Assembly (NCBI GenBank): GCA_907165065.1 | Contig: OU015532.1 | Coordinates: 40,712,839 to 40,776,838, forward strand | Direction of reading: 5' to 3' | Length of the DNA stretch: 64,000 nt | Source: Caprimulgus europaeus | Lineage: Eukaryota > Chordata > Aves > Caprimulgiformes > Caprimulgidae | Shown here: positions 62,001-64,000 of the stretch, in pieces | Position numbering within the stretch: the first letter of the stretch is position 1 | How the letters are laid out: each line of letters opens with the position of its first letter | The notes under the pieces: model-generated | The model's database searches: none | What the model was told of the DNA's origin: nothing | The model's input: the letters and a program-made list of their open reading frames with translations, nothing else | Program-made: the position numbers and the translations under genes

Positions 62001-63270
62001 GCTTGTGTTAAGTTATGGGTGTTGCTTTATGATTCTCTTGATTCTGAGAAGAAACAAGCTAGGATGATTGTGAATGTATCTCTGTGGCAAAAGTATAGTC
62101 TAAATTCTGCTTGAGCCTTGAACAGCTTTTCCAAGGTACAAGTTGAAGGGTGAGAGCTCATGTAACCTGAAACAAAATGCTTAAGTGTGGTCTAAGCCCA
62201 TGTACCCAGTGATGAAAGATATGATGCTTTTTTTTTTTTACCAGGACCATGGCAAAGTTATATGAAGATGCAAATTGGTCACAGAAGGATCTCAGAGGGC
62301 CAATTGGTGACATCAGGAAACACGTGACCAAGAGAAAGATGCACTGTTTCTCATTGAATCATATGAAATACTATGAAAAGGAGCTTTGTGAAAGAAAGCA
62401 AGAGGGGCACAAGCTGTCCTTTACGGATTTATGGGGACTCTTCATTGATTGTATGCTACATGATCAGGTATTATATATCCATCCCTTATTCCAGAGGATT
62501 TCTAACTTTTCATGTCTAAAGGTCTGGATTCAGTTATAGGAGAAGCTCTCAAAACTTCTGAGAGGTTCTTTGGCTTTTTAGAAGAAAAATAACACAGTAA
62601 ACCGAAAATGTAAGCATCTAGAGGAAATGTCTGAGCATGTAAAAAGTCAAAGTGTTAATGAAACCGATTTTCCATCTCTAATTTCGGATCAGATGAGCAT
62701 TCTAGTAACATATAGAGAAGAGATGGCTCTGACAGAGCTCTTTTTAGCACAGCCCTCCAGAGTGAAGGCATAGCAATATATAGCCATGCCAGCAAACACA
62801 GCTGTATTGAGTGAAATGGGCCCTGGCTGACTTTTATCTGCAGCGCCTCCAAGGTAGCTAAATATATTTATCTTTCCTTAAAGCAAGTCATGTCCTAGTG
62901 TCTGCACAGACAAGTTTATCACATTGTCACTCCATCCCACATTCCAAAATTCCTGGAAGCATCAGTGATAGTACTTTGATGAAGGTTGATGACAGATAAC
63001 ACATTAACACATTTGTGTGGTCAAACAACTAAAGTACACAGAAAAAATTCTGCTGAGGTTCAGGAGATGTTTCATTTTTAGACCATGCTTACGTAATGTA
63101 TTAAGTCCATTCATCAAGTTAATCTTTTACAATGACTTCTGTTCTTTATAAACAGGAAAGTACTCACAAGCTCTCTGATCAGCGACTGGCAGTAAATCAG
63201 GGGCAGAATCCACTGCCCATATACCTGTCCCTCAATGTCAAGGATGACTTTAGCACTCTGGATTTTAAAG
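49508..63270 (+). CDS. PLA2G4E: PLA2G4E-like cytosolic phospholipase A2 (partial, 13 exons visible)
   Basis: Exons: 49508-49580, 50424-50560, 51671-51802, 54817-54857, 55305-55347, 56087-56150, 56683-56849, 56995-57087, 57454-57491, 58948-59083, 60499-60635, 62245-62467, 63156-63270. They join in one frame (466 codons plus one base), GT-AG throughout. A C2 domain ([32 protein letters not shown]) is followed by the lipase core up to KLSDQRLAV...[21 protein letters not shown]-type and LQEDEVP stretches and a [10 protein letters not shown] segment resemble PLA2G4E, while KGSYEETQ recalls PLA2G4D, so it belongs to the D/E clade. Family role: PLA2G4E is a Ca2+-dependent N-acyltransferase/phospholipase at membranes. 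Oddity: the elbow is GLSATTW (Ser 60622-60624, Ala 60625-60627) and the loop is TAAGGVR. The gene continues past the window; the catalytic Asp is not seen. Confidence 0.9.
50037..50078 (+). repeat. Poly(T) tract, 42 nt
   Basis: This uninterrupted run of 42 T lies in the intron between the first two C2 exons. It could be the reverse-strand poly(A) tail of a retroposed sequence, but no body is recognised beside it. It is also a likely site of length error. Confidence 0.95.
51614..51651 (+). repeat. Duplicated CTTCTAGGGTTAGT just before a splice acceptor
   Basis: The 14-mer CTTCTAGGGTTAGT occurs at 51614-51627 and 51638-51651, offset 24 bp. It sits 19 nt before the acceptor AG of exon 51671-51802 and may overlap the branch-point region (CTGACTAAC lies between the copies, a good branch-site match). 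Confidence 0.85.
51803..54816 (+). other. PLA2G4E: Intron of the PLA2G4E-like gene (after the C2 exons)
   Basis: This 3.0 kb intron has a T run (52301-52318) and an imperfect AT-rich palindrome AAAAGTAATT/AATTACTTTT (52826-52846). No gene or known repeat family was recognised. Confidence 0.7.
56995..57087 (+). other. PLA2G4E: PLA2G4E-like linker exon with two possible 5' splice sites
   Basis: The full exon is 93 nt and ends at AGA|GTGAGT. Inside it, after 27 nt, GAT|GTAAGT at 57022 is a perfect consensus donor, also in phase 0. Either choice keeps the frame, removing or keeping 22 codons. The long form holds [15 protein letters not shown], which fits the family linker, so it was used for the gene model. 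Confidence 0.7.
57558..57953 (+). mobile_element. CR1 LINE 3'-end fragment (sense, in a PLA2G4E-like intron)
   Basis: It begins inside ORF2 ([23 protein letters not shown] sequence) and runs through [20 protein letters not shown] to the stop. It ends with the 3' UTR and the tail ATTCTGTGGTTCTGTGAT near 57935-57952. About 90 codons are still open. It lies in the intron 57492-58947 in the gene's sense orientation. Confidence 0.94.
58287..58338. repeat. Perfect 24-bp AT-rich inverted repeat (hairpin, 4-nt loop)
   Basis: Arm 58287-58310 (ATTTTACTGAATATTAATTA...) is fully complementary to 58315-58338, separated by TTAT. A further AATATTAATTAA-rich stretch runs on to about 58364. It lies in the same intron as the CR1 at 57558 but about 330 bp downstream. 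Confidence 0.95.
60499..60635 (+). other. PLA2G4E: PLA2G4E-like nucleophile exon with altered GxSG motif
   Basis: The exon has the same 137-nt length and phase as its PLA2G4F counterpart. It encodes [16 protein letters not shown] and ends [10 protein letters not shown]. The Ser nucleophile, the two Gly next to the loop Arg, and the Arg itself are kept. The Gly after Ser is Ala (GCC), and the first residues of the loop are T-A-A instead of G-S-G. Confidence 0.9.
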
Positions 63271-64000
63271 GTAATGATTATTATACACATTTCTATAAAT
63301 CTAAGGAGTTTGTTGAATGTCTGGGTGAAACTAAGAAATCTAAGTCTAACTGAATGCCAAAAGCTTTTACTGTGAGTCCAAGCTAATAAATCTTTTAAGT
63401 AATTTCTTTTTCACCTGTCTTCACATTTGGATTCTGACTTGGATAAAAAACATGCATCCTTATACTATGGTAAGGAGATACCTGTGCAAAGGTGCTGTCC
63501 TGCAAGGGGCAAAGATGCCTTTTGCTGGCAGCCTTGAGAGCCACCACGGCTGTTCTTTCTCTCTTTCTTCTCATCCCCACCTACTCCTCACAGCCTATTT
63601 CAGCTGCTGGGATTCCTGCCCAGGCAGCAGTAGTTGGAGACCTGTGAAGACCTGGGGGAGAAGAGCAAGGAAGGGGAGGCAAAGGGAAGATGTGGAAGGA
63701 GGCGAGAGTGAGAGGCAGCTCCCAGCAGCCAGAGAGGGATCTGAGGAGGGGCAGCACTCTGTGCCCTGATCCATGGTGCTGATCACTAACTATTTTCCTG
63801 GCATTTTCTGGCCCAAATGAAGCAGGAGCTGCTGCAACTGAACCTGGTCATCTGCTTCTAGGCACAGTCTGCAGTCCCAGTGTGTTCAGCCAAGGTCTGG
63901 GTGCGTTTTGGTCAGAGTGTTTTTTAGCTTCACGTGGCAGTGATTATCAGAGTCTATGAATGAATGGTAGCTGATGTCATTGCTGACTCAGAAGAACTAA
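63271..64000 (+). other. PLA2G4E: Start of the next PLA2G4E-like intron (runs off the window)
   Basis: After the donor GTAATG at 63271 no further phospholipase exon was found. The next expected exon would encode a segment like E-W-x-E-F-(S/T)-P-Y-E-V-G. A purine-rich patch (about 63650-63750) is present. Confidence 0.7.

Overview
This window looks like bird nuclear DNA. It is AT-rich, with spliced genes whose junctions follow GT-AG. Its interspersed repeats are CR1 LINE fragments, including 3' ends with the short tandem tail typical of avian CR1, plus one LTR whose terminal sequence (TGTCCTGGTTT on the minus strand) resembles common avian endogenous-retrovirus LTRs. I cannot name the species.

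Layout, left to right, all three genes on the + strand. (1) 111-2484: the last four coding exons of VPS39, the HOPS/CORVET tethering subunit; the rest of the gene lies left of the window. (2) 7212-31448: a complete PLA2G4F, the group IVF cytosolic phospholipase A2. It has 20 coding exons joined in frame from ATG to TAG (854 codons), with a C2 domain and a lipase domain carrying an intact Ser/Asp dyad. Introns 2 and 4 hold CR1 copies. (3) 31449 to about 45.8 kb: non-coding spacer with poly(A) signals for PLA2G4F, a probable solo LTR on the minus strand, a minus-strand CR1 and simple repeats. (4) 49508-63270 and beyond the right edge: a second group IV phospholipase A2 of the D/E clade, called PLA2G4E-like. 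Thirteen coding exons are visible and two weaker upstream exons (45812-45940, 46673-46753) may supply its N-terminus. It is cut by the window end before the catalytic aspartate.

The order VPS39 > PLA2G4F > PLA2G4E matches the human 15q15 order read on its coding strand, but human PLA2G4D sits between F and E and no third set of exons is seen here. The two phospholipase genes share exon lengths and phases almost exon for exon, so they are tandem duplicates. The most notable point is in the second gene: its nucleophile elbow reads GLSAT where the family has GLSG, and its glycine-rich loop reads TAAGG where PLA2G4F has GSGGG. I found no CRISPR, operon, tRNA or rRNA features, and no unknown multi-gene system.
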